A stretch of 64,000 nt of DNA from Pseudalkalibacillus sp. SCS-8 (GCF_040126055.1 NZ_CP143541.1:1426001-1490000), one strand, 5' to 3'. Positions 27,865 to 37,542 are shown, counted from the first letter of the stretch. Notes: generated by a model from the letters alone, not told the origin. Program-made: numbers and translations.

Positions 27865-28488
27865 CTATTGTTGTTCCTTTACTCGGTCAGGCTCGGATGG
27901 CGTACTTTTCCCTTGTTTCTCCTGTTGATTTTGCAAGTCATTTTCTCGATCCTGAGGGAGATTTTTATCATTCTTTCGTATTGGATCAGGTTCCTTCTTA
28001 TTGATTTGACCAGGGACTTCAGGAATCAATCTGCCGGTAATGGCCGCCAATTCTTCTAAGATTCCAGCCACCGGTTTCCCTTCGCCGATTTGTCTGCCCA
28101 TTTCTCTTATACGTGAGAATAAATCCGGATCTGCTGTGATTGCTGCATTGGCTCCATAAGGATCATTCTGTAAGGCTTCTGCAACGCTATATTTTACTGA
28201 CCCGACTCTTGAGCGATCTAGGTTATCATCAACATCTATCCCGACAATCGCATATTTGCCGAAGACGACTGCGGTCGCATCTTTGACATCAGGTACTTTC
28301 GTTGCTAGATCGACAAGCCTTTTTGAAATTTGACGTGAGCTCTTCCGTTCTTCTTGGTTATATTCAACGCTTTGTCTGACTTCGATCGGTTTTGTATCAT
28401 CAGCGATTGTTTCATCTTGAGGCTCATTCTGACAAGAAATAAGGATCATGAAGAAAGACAAAATGATTAAACGAGGAAGTTTCCGCAA
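27865..28488 (-). CDS. ylaJ: YhcN/YlaJ-family sporulation lipoprotein
   Basis: 207 residues with a TTG start 7 bases after AAAGGATG. Signal peptide and lipobox LISC at ~16-19. The central domain ('DLATKVPDVKDATAVVFGKYAIVGIDVDDNLDRSRVGSVKYSVAEAL') is the YhcN/YlaJ domain of spore-associated lipoproteins. The C-terminal third is Pro/Glu/Gln/Lys-rich and probably disordered. Position within the yla set supports YlaJ. Confidence 0.88.
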   Translation of the reverse strand: MRKLPRLIILSFFMILISCQNEPQDETIADDTKPIEVRQSVEYNQEERKSSRQISKRLVDLATKVPDVKDATAVVFGKYAIVGIDVDDNLDRSRVGSVKYSVAEALQNDPYGANAAITADPDLFSRIREMGRQIGEGKPVAGILEELAAITGRLIPEVPGQINKKEPDPIRKNDKNLPQDRENDLQNQQEKQGKSTPSEPDRVKEQQ

Positions 28489-28642
28489 GGTTTTTCATCC
28501 TTTCATGAAAATCAGATTACGGTTATTCTTCGTTCAATCTTCTAACTTTATACAACCAGGCATACAATAATGTGCGAGGAAATACCGAACAAAAGCTGCC
28601 CCAATGACTTTTTCATCAGGCCAGCTTTTGTGTCAATTAAAT

Positions 28643-29140
28643 TTATCTGATTTCGAGCCGTACAATATGTCGGATTGGTTCCTTTCGATTCGAGCCATCC
28701 CCATAGTAAAAGTGAACAGGACCATCTTCCTTTAAAGGCTTTCCTTCTTTTGAAAACCCTAAAATCCCAGCTTGGGCCTCCTTTAACGTCATTTCAACGG
28801 TTTCATCGTTGGAGGTATGCAAAATCACGTGTTCAGCATGATCTTCTGGTTCAGCATTTTCTAAAAATGGCATGAGGGGAATACCGTAAGAATTTGAGAA
28901 CATTTCCTCTTTATCGTATTTCACCTTATTCTCATTCGTCATTGCCGGAATCTTTGCGCCCTCTTTTCGTTCTCTATCCCAATGCTCTGCTATCTGCTTT
29001 GTATAATGGTCTTCTGCCTGCAAGGGCTCTTCATCAAAGTAGGTATCAAGATTGACCTTCCGATCATCGAAGATCCATACTCCTGGGTCTAAAGTAATCG
29101 GATATTTGACATTTCCTTCTATAAAAACGATTGATTCCAA
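28643..29140 (-). CDS. Hypothetical protein next to glsA
   Basis: 165 residues from the TTG at 29140; TTG at 29143 and GTG at 29149 are in frame, but the latter lies in the AAGGAGTG site. A soluble acidic protein without signal. 'VKYPITLDPGVWIFDDRKVNLDTYF' near the N-terminus and 'VHFYYGDGSNRKEPIRHIVRLEI' at the C-terminus look like a conserved family, which I cannot name. By position (divergent from glsA) it may be the counterpart of B. subtilis ylaL; this is not verified. Confidence 0.75.
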   Translation of the reverse strand: MESIVFIEGNVKYPITLDPGVWIFDDRKVNLDTYFDEEPLQAEDHYTKQIAEHWDRERKEGAKIPAMTNENKVKYDKEEMFSNSYGIPLMPFLENAEPEDHAEHVILHTSNDETVEMTLKEAQAGILGFSKEGKPLKEDGPVHFYYGDGSNRKEPIRHIVRLEIR

Positions 29141-29250
29141 CAAGATCACTCCTTATAAAAATTCCGTAATAAGTATATCGTTCCATCTTCAATTTGTCAC
29201 ATTAGGGTATAGTAACAAATAGAATGTGATTTTGGAGGTGTGGATGTCAG

Positions 29251-30180
29251 ATGTATTGTGAAACAGATGAAGAACTGATGGAACTCGTTGAAAGGGCAAG
29301 GAGATACACGGATCAAGGGAAGGTCGCAAGCTATATTCCTGCATTGGAAAGAGCGAATCAAAACGATCTTTCATTAGCCTTGTATTACTCGAACGGCAAG
29401 TGTGTAAAAGCTGGTGACGTCGAAAAGAAATTCACTCTTCAAAGTGTTTCGAAGGTATTGACCTTAGCATTGGCAATCATGGACCGCGGCGAAGAGGAAG
29501 TGTTCAGTAAAGTGGGGATGGAGCCTACTGGAGACCCATTCAATTCCATCGCCAAGCTTGAAACACAGATTCCTGCGAAGCCTCTGAACCCGATGATCAA
29601 TGCTGGAGCTCTTGTCGTAACGAATATGCTGACAGGTCATTCCGTACATGACAGATTAGGGCGGCTCCTGTCTTTGATCCATGATATGACGAACAATTCG
29701 ATGATCGACATCGATGAAGAAGTAGCGCAGTCTGAATACGAAACCGCACACTTGAATCGCTCGCTTTGCTATTTCATGAAGCAGCATGGGATCATTGAGG
29801 GGGATATCGAGGAGTTGATGGATGTTTATACGAAGCAGTGTGCCATCCAGGTTACGTGCTATGATCTGGCCAGAATCGGAGTGGTTTTAGCCAATAAGGG
29901 GCTGGATCCCCAATCGAACAGAAGGATTCTGCCTGAGCGGATCGCCACGATCGTCAAGACCTTCATGGTTACTTGTGGTATGTACAATGCTTCAGGAGAA
30001 TTTGCAATCCAGGTTGGAATCCCGTCCAAAAGTGGTGTGTCAGGAGGAATCCTTGCATTGGTACCACCTTCCATCGGTGTAGGTGTATATGGTCCAGCAT
30101 TGAATGACAAAGGGAACAGCATAGGCGGGGTCAAATTGTTAGAAATGCTTTCTCAACGCTATGATTTGAGTATATTTTAG
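29251..30180 (+). CDS. glsA: Glutaminase
   Basis: 309 residues, ATG after TGGAGGTG. A beta-lactamase-fold glutaminase that converts glutamine to glutamate and ammonia. The catalytic S-x-x-K is in 'FTLQSVSKVLTL' (Ser66-Lys69 approximately), with 'NPMINAGALV' and the C-terminal 'SGVSGGILALVPPSIGVGVYGP' typical of GlsA. It corresponds to ylaM of B. subtilis. The repeat element begins at its stop codon: the last base of TAG is the first base of GGCTCTG. Confidence 0.95.
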   Translation: MYCETDEELMELVERARRYTDQGKVASYIPALERANQNDLSLALYYSNGKCVKAGDVEKKFTLQSVSKVLTLALAIMDRGEEEVFSKVGMEPTGDPFNSIAKLETQIPAKPLNPMINAGALVVTNMLTGHSVHDRLGRLLSLIHDMTNNSMIDIDEEVAQSEYETAHLNRSLCYFMKQHGIIEGDIEELMDVYTKQCAIQVTCYDLARIGVVLANKGLDPQSNRRILPERIATIVKTFMVTCGMYNASGEFAIQVGIPSKSGVSGGILALVPPSIGVGVYGPALNDKGNSIGGVKLLEMLSQRYDLSIF

Positions 30181-30609
30181 GCTCTGTTATCTTTTATTCT
30201 TGATTTTTAAGATTATTGAAGCGTAAGGTGGCGACTCCTGCGGGAAAAGCAACAGCTGAAGACCCCAACGAGTAATTAAGGATCTTCGACTAAAAGCCAC
30301 CACGTCCTATGGTGAACATCGAAGCCACCACATCCTGTGGAAGTGAGGAGGCTGAAGCGTCTGTCCAGCTCCATCGCCTAGGTGCTCGAGGTCGCTTCGA
30401 TTCCTTTCAAAACACTAATGGTGTTTTTTACAAGTAATCTCCAGCGCTTGCACTACAAGCATAAGGGCAACTAAGGCTCAGCCTTCGCTAAGGCTTGGCA
30501 TCGCCAAGTTTTCTTTATCGCACCTGAACAAGGCGATTCCGCATTTCTTAACCCGCGGAAAGCGTCCACCTGAAGCTTTTCAAAATCAACACCATACTTT
30601 AACAGAGCC
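30180..30609. mobile_element. GGCTCTG repeat element, mosaic copy 2
   Basis: 430 bases from GGCTCTG to CAGAGCC, flanked by ATATTTTA (30172-30179) and ATATTTTT (30610-30617), an 8-bp duplication with one mismatch. The first ~87 and last ~58 bases match the reverse complement of copy 1. Two further blocks are inserted inside (about 30267-30343 and 30361-30552). The second begins CTGTCCAGCTCCATCGCC and looks like an unrelated dispersed repeat. The frame on the minus strand (30471-30686) is repeat-derived. No other gene in the 526-base gap. Confidence 0.72.
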
Positions 30610-30706
30610 ATATTTTTAGGCGTATCAGCTGATTTATGTTGCAATTTCAGGTTCAAAACGATAGTATTGTTAGTAGAGAGAGGCACTTGGAACGGAGGGA
30701 TTCGAT

Positions 30707-30985
30707 TTGTCGACTGAGATGGTTACCGGTCATCGTGAAAAGGCATTTGCTTTATTACAGGCTGATGCAGAGAAAATTCTTAAGTTGATAGAAGTTCAGA
30801 TGGAAAACTTGACGATGCCGCAATGCCCTCTCTATGAGGAAGTACTCGACACACAAATGTTCGGTCTTTCTAGAGAGATTGATTTTGCAGTACGTTTGGA
30901 TCTGATTGAAGCAGAGCAAGGAAAGGCTTTGTTAGAATCACTTGAACGTCAATTAACGGCTTTACACGATGCCTGGTCGAAATAA
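30707..30985 (+). CDS. ylaN: YlaN, iron-responsive Fur partner
   Basis: 92 residues (DUF1507), TTG start after CGGAGGG. The sequence '[55 protein letters not shown]' is the conserved family signature. YlaN binds Fur and is needed for normal iron homeostasis in B. subtilis and Staphylococcus aureus. It precedes ftsW as usual, though an extra gene lies between here. Confidence 0.95.
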   Translation: MSTEMVTGHREKAFALLQADAEKILKLIEVQMENLTMPQCPLYEEVLDTQMFGLSREIDFAVRLDLIEAEQGKALLESLERQLTALHDAWSK

Positions 30986-31000
30986 ATAGATATTTTAGAT

Positions 31001-31036
31001 AAAAATTCAAGCTGCTCATGACAGCTTGAATTTTTA
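31001..31036 (+). terminator. Terminator of ylaN
   Basis: A perfect 14-bp stem (31001-31014 with 31022-31035) with a 7-base loop. Confidence 0.9.
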
Positions 31037-31133
31037 TTATATATAGACATTATTAAGAAGTTTGGGACCCAACTTTTACGATGTAGAGGAAAGTTAGTTA
31101 TGGTACGATAGATGGGAAGGGGGAGGGGTTATC

Positions 31134-31601
31134 ATGGACGTAATCTTACTCACCATTTTCCTTCTGTTTCCGGTATCCAATCTATTGCATGAATTAGGGC
31201 ATTACATAACAGCACGCAGTTCTGGTATCCAAGACACTGAATTAAGGATTGGATACGGACCTGTCATATTCCATATCAACAATACCTTTTTGAATATGAA
31301 AGTGGGCTTGTTTTATTTTGCTGGGGCCTACACAGCCTGGAGTGGGACAAGTGCACTGAACCCAATACATCGTGTACTCATATCCATGAATGGGCCATTG
31401 GTCAATATGGTGGTAGCCGTGTATGGATGGGTTCTGTTACGTCGAGGCCCGTCCGTCGAGTACGAAATGACTCTCTCCATTTTTGTCATGATTAATCTAT
31501 GGATTGCAGTAGGCAACCTACTGCCTTATAAGCTCTTTGGCAAGAGTTCTGATGGGCTTGTTGCAATAAAAGGCTTGTGGCAAGTTCTAAAAAGGATTTA
31601 G
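31134..31601 (+). CDS. M50-like membrane metalloprotease homologue
   Basis: 155 residues, ATG after GGGAGGGG. Hydrophobic N-terminus with the zinc motif HELGH (19-23) at the end of the first segment. A conserved-type 'GPLVNMVVA' helix follows (~85-95), and a candidate third ligand Asp in 'GKSSDGLVAIKG' (~136-147). This is the layout of site-2 proteases, in minimal form and without a PDZ domain. Substrate unknown. It lies between ylaN and ftsW, where B. subtilis has nothing, and reads towards ftsW 95 bases away. Confidence 0.8.
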   Translation: MDVILLTIFLLFPVSNLLHELGHYITARSSGIQDTELRIGYGPVIFHINNTFLNMKVGLFYFAGAYTAWSGTSALNPIHRVLISMNGPLVNMVVAVYGWVLLRRGPSVEYEMTLSIFVMINLWIAVGNLLPYKLFGKSSDGLVAIKGLWQVLKRI

Positions 31602-31696
31602 GTACGGATTGTCCACTGTTTTGAAGGGGAAGGAAGGAAAATTGTTATTTTACTCGAATAGTTTTCAATATTACCTTTTATATGGGGATGACCAAC

Positions 31697-32893
31697 ATGC
31701 TGAAAAAAATGTTTAAGAATTACGATTATGCCATGATTGCGATTGTCCTGATATTATGTGGAATCGGTCTTGTGATGGTCTACAGCGCAAGTATGATCGT
31801 TGCCGTCATGGAATATGAATTTTCAAGTGATCACTTCTTTAAGCGGCACCTCCTATGGGTGATTATGGGAATAGTCGTTTTCTTCGTGTTCATGATGTTG
31901 CCCTATAAAATGTACCAAAAGTTGATCATTCCGATAACATTGGGTATGTTGTGTTCCTTAGTGTTAGTTTTATTTGGAGAAGAGACAAATGGAGCGAAGT
32001 CCTGGTTTGAAATCGGAGGCTTTAAAATCCAGCCGGCTGAGTATGCTAAAATTGGAATCATCATGTATCTGGCGTCCGTCTTTTCCAAGAAGCAGAGCTA
32101 CATATCTGATTTTAAAAAAGGGGTCATACCTCCTTTGACGGTTCTCGTCCTCGTCTGCGGACTCGTCTTCATTCAACCGGATCTTGGGAGCATGGCCATA
32201 ATTGGACTGTCCGCTTCAGTCATCATCTTTTGTTCAGGTATGAAGTGGAAGCACCTGTTCATGATGATTGGTTTTATCGGTTCCGTCGGTTTCATCGCTT
32301 TTAAATTTTTCTTAAGTGCGGAACAACTATCACGTTTTACCGGCGCGTATCGACCATTCGAAGATCCATTAGGGGATGGCATGCAGTTGATCAATGGATA
32401 CCTTGCCGTCGGAACCGGCGGGTTGTTTGGAAAAGGCCTTGGTCAAAGTATCCAGAAATATGGCTTTCTGTCGCATCCTCACACAGACTTCATCATTGCC
32501 ATTGTCGCTGAGGAGCTCGGTTTTATCGGTGTGTTCGTCATACTTTTATTGTTGATGTACATCGTATTTAAAGGGCTTTATACAGGTCTTCACTGTAAGG
32601 ATGCATTCGGCAGCTTACTGGCCATCGGTATATCCGGGATGATTGGTATCCAGACGATCGTCAATCTAGGAGCAGCATCTGGCATTTTGCCGATTACAGG
32701 TGTTACATTACCTTTTATCAGCTACGGAGGCTCTTCACTCATCCTGTTGATGATGAGTATGGGCATCCTTGTCAATATATCGATGTTTGTGAAATATCGG
32801 AAACAAAAGCAACCTCCGGCTGAACAATCTAATACTTCAATTAATCAACGACCAAAGCTAAAAGTCGTATCACAGCAACGTGTAACTCATTAA
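31697..32893 (+). CDS. ftsW: Cell-division peptidoglycan polymerase FtsW
   Basis: 398 residues from the ATG at 31697, 9 bases after GGGG; earlier in-frame ATGs at 31682 and 31688 have no site. About ten membrane segments. The SEDS signature 'GYLAVGTGGLFGKGLGQSIQKYGFLSHPHTDFIIAIVAEELGF' is intact, as is 'GVTLPFISYGGSSLI'. FtsW polymerises septal peptidoglycan with a partner class B PBP. The cytoplasmic C-tail is short. pyc follows after 13 bases, as in B. subtilis ftsW-pycA. Confidence 0.93.
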   Translation: MLKKMFKNYDYAMIAIVLILCGIGLVMVYSASMIVAVMEYEFSSDHFFKRHLLWVIMGIVVFFVFMMLPYKMYQKLIIPITLGMLCSLVLVLFGEETNGAKSWFEIGGFKIQPAEYAKIGIIMYLASVFSKKQSYISDFKKGVIPPLTVLVLVCGLVFIQPDLGSMAIIGLSASVIIFCSGMKWKHLFMMIGFIGSVGFIAFKFFLSAEQLSRFTGAYRPFEDPLGDGMQLINGYLAVGTGGLFGKGLGQSIQKYGFLSHPHTDFIIAIVAEELGFIGVFVILLLLMYIVFKGLYTGLHCKDAFGSLLAIGISGMIGIQTIVNLGAASGILPITGVTLPFISYGGSSLILLMMSMGILVNISMFVKYRKQKQPPAEQSNTSINQRPKLKVVSQQRVTH

Positions 32894-32906
32894 GGGAGGA
32901 ATCACT

Positions 32907-35900
32907 ATGCAAAAGAAAATCAACAAAATCCTTGTAGCAAACCGTGGTGAAATCGCCATTCGAATTTTCAGAGCATGTACGGAATTGGATATCCGTACAG
33001 TCGCTGTCTATTCGAAAGAAGACTCAGGATCTTTTCACCGCTATAAAGCGGACGAAGCGTATCTGATCGGTGAAGGTAAAAAGCCGATTGATGCATACTT
33101 GGATATTGAGGGGATCATTGAAGTTGCTAAGCGATATGAAGTGGATGCCATCCATCCAGGATATGGCTTCCTTTCTGAGAATATTCAATTCGCGAAAAGG
33201 TGTGGAGAAGAAGGCATTACGTTTATTGGACCTGAAACAGAACATTTACATATGTTTGGCGACAAGGTTCGTGCACGCGCTCAGGCTGTCGAAGCAGATA
33301 TTCCAGTCATCCCAGGAAGTGACGGTCCGGTTGAAACAGTTGATGAAGTAAGAGATTTCGCGAAGGAGCATGGCTTCCCAATTATTATTAAAGCCACTCT
33401 TGGTGGCGGGGGACGCGGCATGCGAATCGTCCGTAATATGGCCTCGTTGGAGGATGCTTATGACAGAGCAAAATCTGAAGCAAAGGCCGCTTTCGGAAAA
33501 GATGAAATCTATGTAGAGAAATTTGTTGAGAATCCAAAGCATATTGAAGTGCAAATTATCGCCGATAATGATAGAAATGTCGTTCACTTGTATGATCGTG
33601 ACTGCTCTGTACAGCGTCGACACCAGAAAGTCGTTGAGGTCGCCCCAAGTGTTTCCTTGACCGAAGAGAAACGCGAGGAAATCTGTGCTGCTGCTGTCAA
33701 ATTGATGAAACGAGTCAACTATGTCAATGCAGGAACAGTCGAATTTCTCGTATCTCCTGATGGATCCTTCTATTTCATTGAGGTCAATCCACGTGTTCAG
33801 GTTGAGCATACGATCACCGAAATGGTGACGGGAATTGATATCGTCCAGACACAAATCATGATTGCAGAAGGACACCTCTTGCATGACAGCCCAATTTCCA
33901 TACCTAAGCAGGATCAAATCAAGTGTCATGGTGTTGCCATCCAGTGCCGTGTTACGACAGAGGATCCAGCGAACAATTTCATGCCGGATACAGGAAAGAT
34001 CATGGCCTATCGTACCGGTGGAGGGTTCGGTGTAAGACTTGATGCCGGTAACGGTTTCCAAGGTGCCATCATTACACCACACTATGATTCATTGCTCGTT
34101 AAGCTTTCCACTTGGGCATTGACCTTTGAACAGGCAGCTTCCAAAATGGTCCGTAACCTTCGGGAGTTCCGTATCCGCGGAATCAAGACGAATATCGCGT
34201 TCTTGGAAAACGTCATCAAACATGAACAATTCATGTCTGGAGAATACAATACTTCTTTCATTGATACGACACCGGAATTGTTTGTATTTCCGAAGCGTAA
34301 AGACCGCGGTACGAAGATGCTGTCCTATATTGCAAATGTGACCGTCAATGGCTTCCCAGGATTAGAAAAACAGAAGAAACCGGCATTCAACAAGCCTCGG
34401 ATACCACATGTGGATTATACGAAGCCGTTCCCGGAAGGAACGAAGCAAATCCTCGACCAGGAAGGTGTCGAAGGATTGACGAAATGGATCAAGTCCCGAG
34501 AAGAAGTCTTGTTGACAGACACGACTTTCCGGGATGCTCACCAATCATTGCTGGCAACACGTGTCCGCACACATGACCTTCAACAAATCGCTGAACCTAC
34601 TGCTCGTCATTTGCCTGAACTCTTCTCTTTGGAGATGTGGGGTGGAGCAACCTTCGATGTAGCATACAGGTTCCTGAATGAAGACCCTTGGAGCAGGCTG
34701 ATCCAACTAAGGAAAAAAGCTCCGAACGTCCTGTTCCAGATGCTGTTGAGAGCATCGAATGCCGTCGGGTACAAAAATTACCCGGATAATGTAATTAAGG
34801 AGTTTGTTGAGAAATCGGCATCTGCAGGAATTGATGTATTCCGTATTTTCGATAGTCTGAATTGGATTGATGGAATGAAGGTCGCAATCGATGCCGTCAG
34901 AGAAACGGGAAAAGTAGCCGAAGCTACCATTTGTTATACGGGAGACATCCTGGATCCGAAACGTCCGAAATATGATTTGAATTATTATGTTTCCATGGCG
35001 AAGGAGCTTGAAAGTGCAGGAGCACATATCCTCGGAATCAAAGATATGGCCGGACTGCTTAAACCTCAAGCTGCATATGAATTGATTGCAGCCTTGAAAC
35101 AAGAAATCGATATACCAATCCACCTCCATACGCATGACACAAGTGGAAATGGTATCATGACCTATGCGAAAGCAGTAGAAGCAGGTGTAGATATCGTCGA
35201 TACCGCGATCAGCTCCATGTCAGGGTTGACCTCCCAACCGAGTGCAAACTCTCTCTATTATGCGTTGGAAGGAAGCGGTCGACAACCTAAGGTGTCAATC
35301 GGTAATCTTGAAGAACTATCCCATTATTGGGAGGATGTCAGAAAGTATTATCAAGGATTCGAGAGTGGCATGAATGCTCCTCACACTGAAATCTATGAGC
35401 ATGAAATGCCTGGCGGACAATACAGCAACCTGCAACAGCAAGCGAAAGCTGTGGGGCTGTCCCATCGTTGGGATGAAGTGAAGAAAATGTACCGAAGAGT
35501 GAATGACATGTTTGGAGATATCGTCAAGGTCACACCATCTTCCAAAGTAGTCGGAGATATGGCACTCTTCATGGTCCAGAATGATCTTTCAGAAGACGAT
35601 ATTTATGAAAAAGGCGAGTCTCTTGACTTCCCGGATTCTGTCGTAGAGATGTTCCAGGGCTATCTTGGTCAGCCGTATCAAGGATTCCCGAAAGATTTAC
35701 AGCAGATCATTTTGAAAGGTAGAGAACCTTTAACGGTCCGTCCTGGGGAACTCCTTGAACCTGTGGATTTCCAAGAGATGAAAGAGATGTTATATCACAA
35801 GCTGGATCGCCCTGTGACAAGCCATGATCTCATTTCTTATGCACTATACCCGAAAGTGTATATGGATCGGGAAAAAATGGTCGAACAATTTGGGAATATC

Positions 35901-36347
35901 AGTGTGTTGGATACACCAACGTTCTTTTACGGCATGCGGTTAGGTGAAGAAATCGAGATTGAGATCGAGCAAGGGAAAACGTTGATCGTGAAACTCGTTT
36001 CGATCGGAGAGCCTCAATTAGATGGTACGCGCACCGTGTATTTCGAATTGAATGGACAACCTCGTGAAGTTGTCGTCCGTGATGAAAACATCAAAACGAA
36101 CGTTGTAGCGAAGCAGAAAGCTGATAAGACCAATGAAAAGCATATTGGTGCATCAATGCCGGGAACAGTCATCAAGGTATTGGTTGAAAAAGGCGAAAGT
36201 GTTAAGAAAGGTGACCACCTCATGATTACTGAGGCGATGAAAATGGAAACTACAATTCAAGCGCCATACGATGCTGAAATCAAAGACATCCATGTATCCA
36301 ATGGAGAAACACTGCAAACTGGAGATTTGTTGATTGAATTAACGTAA
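32907..36347 (+). CDS. pyc: Pyruvate carboxylase
   Basis: 1146 residues, full length, ATG after AAGGGAGG. It makes oxaloacetate from pyruvate, ATP and bicarbonate for anaplerosis and gluconeogenesis. Domains in order: biotin carboxylase (1-~455; 'GYGFLSEN', ATP-grasp loop 'LGGGGRGMR', 'VNPRVQVEHTITE'), carboxyltransferase (~530-810; 'LLTDTTFRDAHQSLLATRVRT', metal 'HLHTHDTSGN'), allosteric/tetramer region, and the biotin carrier (~1075-1146; biotinyl Lys in TEAMKMET). A strong terminator follows. Confidence 0.98.
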   Translation: MQKKINKILVANRGEIAIRIFRACTELDIRTVAVYSKEDSGSFHRYKADEAYLIGEGKKPIDAYLDIEGIIEVAKRYEVDAIHPGYGFLSENIQFAKRCGEEGITFIGPETEHLHMFGDKVRARAQAVEADIPVIPGSDGPVETVDEVRDFAKEHGFPIIIKATLGGGGRGMRIVRNMASLEDAYDRAKSEAKAAFGKDEIYVEKFVENPKHIEVQIIADNDRNVVHLYDRDCSVQRRHQKVVEVAPSVSLTEEKREEICAAAVKLMKRVNYVNAGTVEFLVSPDGSFYFIEVNPRVQVEHTITEMVTGIDIVQTQIMIAEGHLLHDSPISIPKQDQIKCHGVAIQCRVTTEDPANNFMPDTGKIMAYRTGGGFGVRLDAGNGFQGAIITPHYDSLLVKLSTWALTFEQAASKMVRNLREFRIRGIKTNIAFLENVIKHEQFMSGEYNTSFIDTTPELFVFPKRKDRGTKMLSYIANVTVNGFPGLEKQKKPAFNKPRIPHVDYTKPFPEGTKQILDQEGVEGLTKWIKSREEVLLTDTTFRDAHQSLLATRVRTHDLQQIAEPTARHLPELFSLEMWGGATFDVAYRFLNEDPWSRLIQLRKKAPNVLFQMLLRASNAVGYKNYPDNVIKEFVEKSASAGIDVFRIFDSLNWIDGMKVAIDAVRETGKVAEATICYTGDILDPKRPKYDLNYYVSMAKELESAGAHILGIKDMAGLLKPQAAYELIAALKQEIDIPIHLHTHDTSGNGIMTYAKAVEAGVDIVDTAISSMSGLTSQPSANSLYYALEGSGRQPKVSIGNLEELSHYWEDVRKYYQGFESGMNAPHTEIYEHEMPGGQYSNLQQQAKAVGLSHRWDEVKKMYRRVNDMFGDIVKVTPSSKVVGDMALFMVQNDLSEDDIYEKGESLDFPDSVVEMFQGYLGQPYQGFPKDLQQIILKGREPLTVRPGELLEPVDFQEMKEMLYHKLDRPVTSHDLISYALYPKVYMDREKMVEQFGNISVLDTPTFFYGMRLGEEIEIEIEQGKTLIVKLVSIGEPQLDGTRTVYFELNGQPREVVVRDENIKTNVVAKQKADKTNEKHIGASMPGTVIKVLVEKGESVKKGDHLMITEAMKMETTIQAPYDAEIKDIHVSNGETLQTGDLLIELT

Positions 36348-36387
36348 GGTAATGATTGTCATAAATTGGAAACAAATAACATAAAAG

Positions 36388-36438
36388 AAGAGGGCCCGTT
36401 TGAAGCTAAGCAAATGCTTCGGGGTCCCTCTTTTTTTA
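36388..36438 (+). terminator. Terminator of ftsW-pyc
   Basis: A long, slightly imperfect stem (AGAGGGCCCG...TGAAGC with GCTTCGGGG...CCCTCT) and a seven-base T-run. Confidence 0.88.
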
Positions 36439-36494
36439 TTGAATATCATTTTTTTAAAATCATTCTTTCGGTTTAATTATCTATCCTCTAACAT

Positions 36495-37382
36495 TTAAGA
36501 CTTTCGCAGCAGGATCATGATGAGATAGCTTAAGGTCGCAAAGAGAATAGAGACGAAAAGCCCATGCATGAGTGCGATGAACAAGTTCAGTTTCGTAAAG
36601 ATGATCAATGCTCCAGTCAAGACTTGCAAGGAAACGAGTATGGTCAATAGTGAAAACGATTTATAAAGCGGCTCGATATCACGGTAATATTTCCGGATTT
36701 GTAAGTAACTGAGAAGAATCCAAACAAACAATAGACCGGCCATGATCCGATGCGTATAATGGATGAGCTCCAGCTCATTCGTTGGTGGAAGGATCTGACC
36801 GTTACAGAGAGGCCAGCCGGAACACGCAAGGCTTGCTTTTGTATGACGGACGAGAGCTCCCGAGTAAACCAAGATATATAGATAAGTAAATAATAAATAT
36901 ATATTCCATTTAAAGTTGCGATCGATATGGAGAACGACTCTACCTTTTTCATTTTCATAAATTACAATGGTTAATAACACGACACTTGCAAAAGATATAA
37001 GAGAAAAACCGAAATGAAGTGCCAGCGCGAAGGAGGATTGACCCCAAACGACAGCGGCTGCACCCAAAAGCCCCTGGAAGATGATGAAAAAGACAGAAAG
37101 GATTGCGAGAACTTTCACCTCTCTTGATTTCTTAAACGTCTTCCAAGACCAGAGAGCAAGGGTGATTACCATCAGACCGAGAATAGCGGATACAATCCTG
37201 TGGCTGTATTCAATCATGGTTTCCAACTCGGGTTGTGAGGGAAGAACTTCTCCATAGCATAATGGCCAGGAATTTCCGCATCCTTCACCTGAACCGGTTG
37301 TTGTGACAACGGCTCCCATCAAGAGGACAAGCAGCATTCCGAAACTCGTCAATATCGCAAATGACTTTAATAGTCGATACAT
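36495..37382 (-). CDS. ctaA: Haem A synthase
   Basis: 295 residues from the ATG at 37382, after GAAGGTG (a GTG at 37391 overlaps that site). Eight membrane segments in two four-helix halves. Both extracellular Cys loops are present: 'GSGEGCGNSWPLCYG' (~30-44) and 'KASLACSGWPLCNG' (~185-198). The haem-ligand His are in 'EYSHRI', 'LALHFG', 'HYTHRI' and 'ALMHGL'. CtaA oxidises haem O to haem A for the caa3 oxidase, whose operon is divergent. Confidence 0.95.
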   Translation of the reverse strand: MYRLLKSFAILTSFGMLLVLLMGAVVTTTGSGEGCGNSWPLCYGEVLPSQPELETMIEYSHRIVSAILGLMVITLALWSWKTFKKSREVKVLAILSVFFIIFQGLLGAAAVVWGQSSFALALHFGFSLISFASVVLLTIVIYENEKGRVVLHIDRNFKWNIYLLFTYLYILVYSGALVRHTKASLACSGWPLCNGQILPPTNELELIHYTHRIMAGLLFVWILLSYLQIRKYYRDIEPLYKSFSLLTILVSLQVLTGALIIFTKLNLFIALMHGLFVSILFATLSYLIMILLRKS

Positions 37383-37536
37383 GTTGGACACCTTCTTTAT
37401 ATAGAATAACCTTTGTGTAGTTCATCAGGGCTTTAGATCAATTCATTATTACGTATGTTATCGGGATTGTCGAACTCATCCGGAATGGATTGTCGAATGA
37501 AGTCTAGAGTAAGTATACAAAACTAGTGAATTCGTT

Positions 37537-37542
37537 TATAAT
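37537..37542 (+). promoter_or_regulatory. Possible -10 of the ctaB operon
   Basis: TATAAT, with TATACA (37514-37519) 17 bases upstream as a weak -35. The divergent ctaA-ctaB gap (37383-37730) otherwise shows no gene. Confidence 0.3.

Noticed and set aside
30471-30686. 71-residue minus-strand frame over the mosaic element
   Set aside because: It is made of repeat DNA and flanking sequence without a ribosome-binding site.
33246-34082. 278-residue open frame antisense to pyc
   Set aside because: It lies wholly opposite the pyruvate carboxylase ATP-grasp domain, has no recognisable motif and no ribosome-binding site; it results from the codon pattern of pyc.
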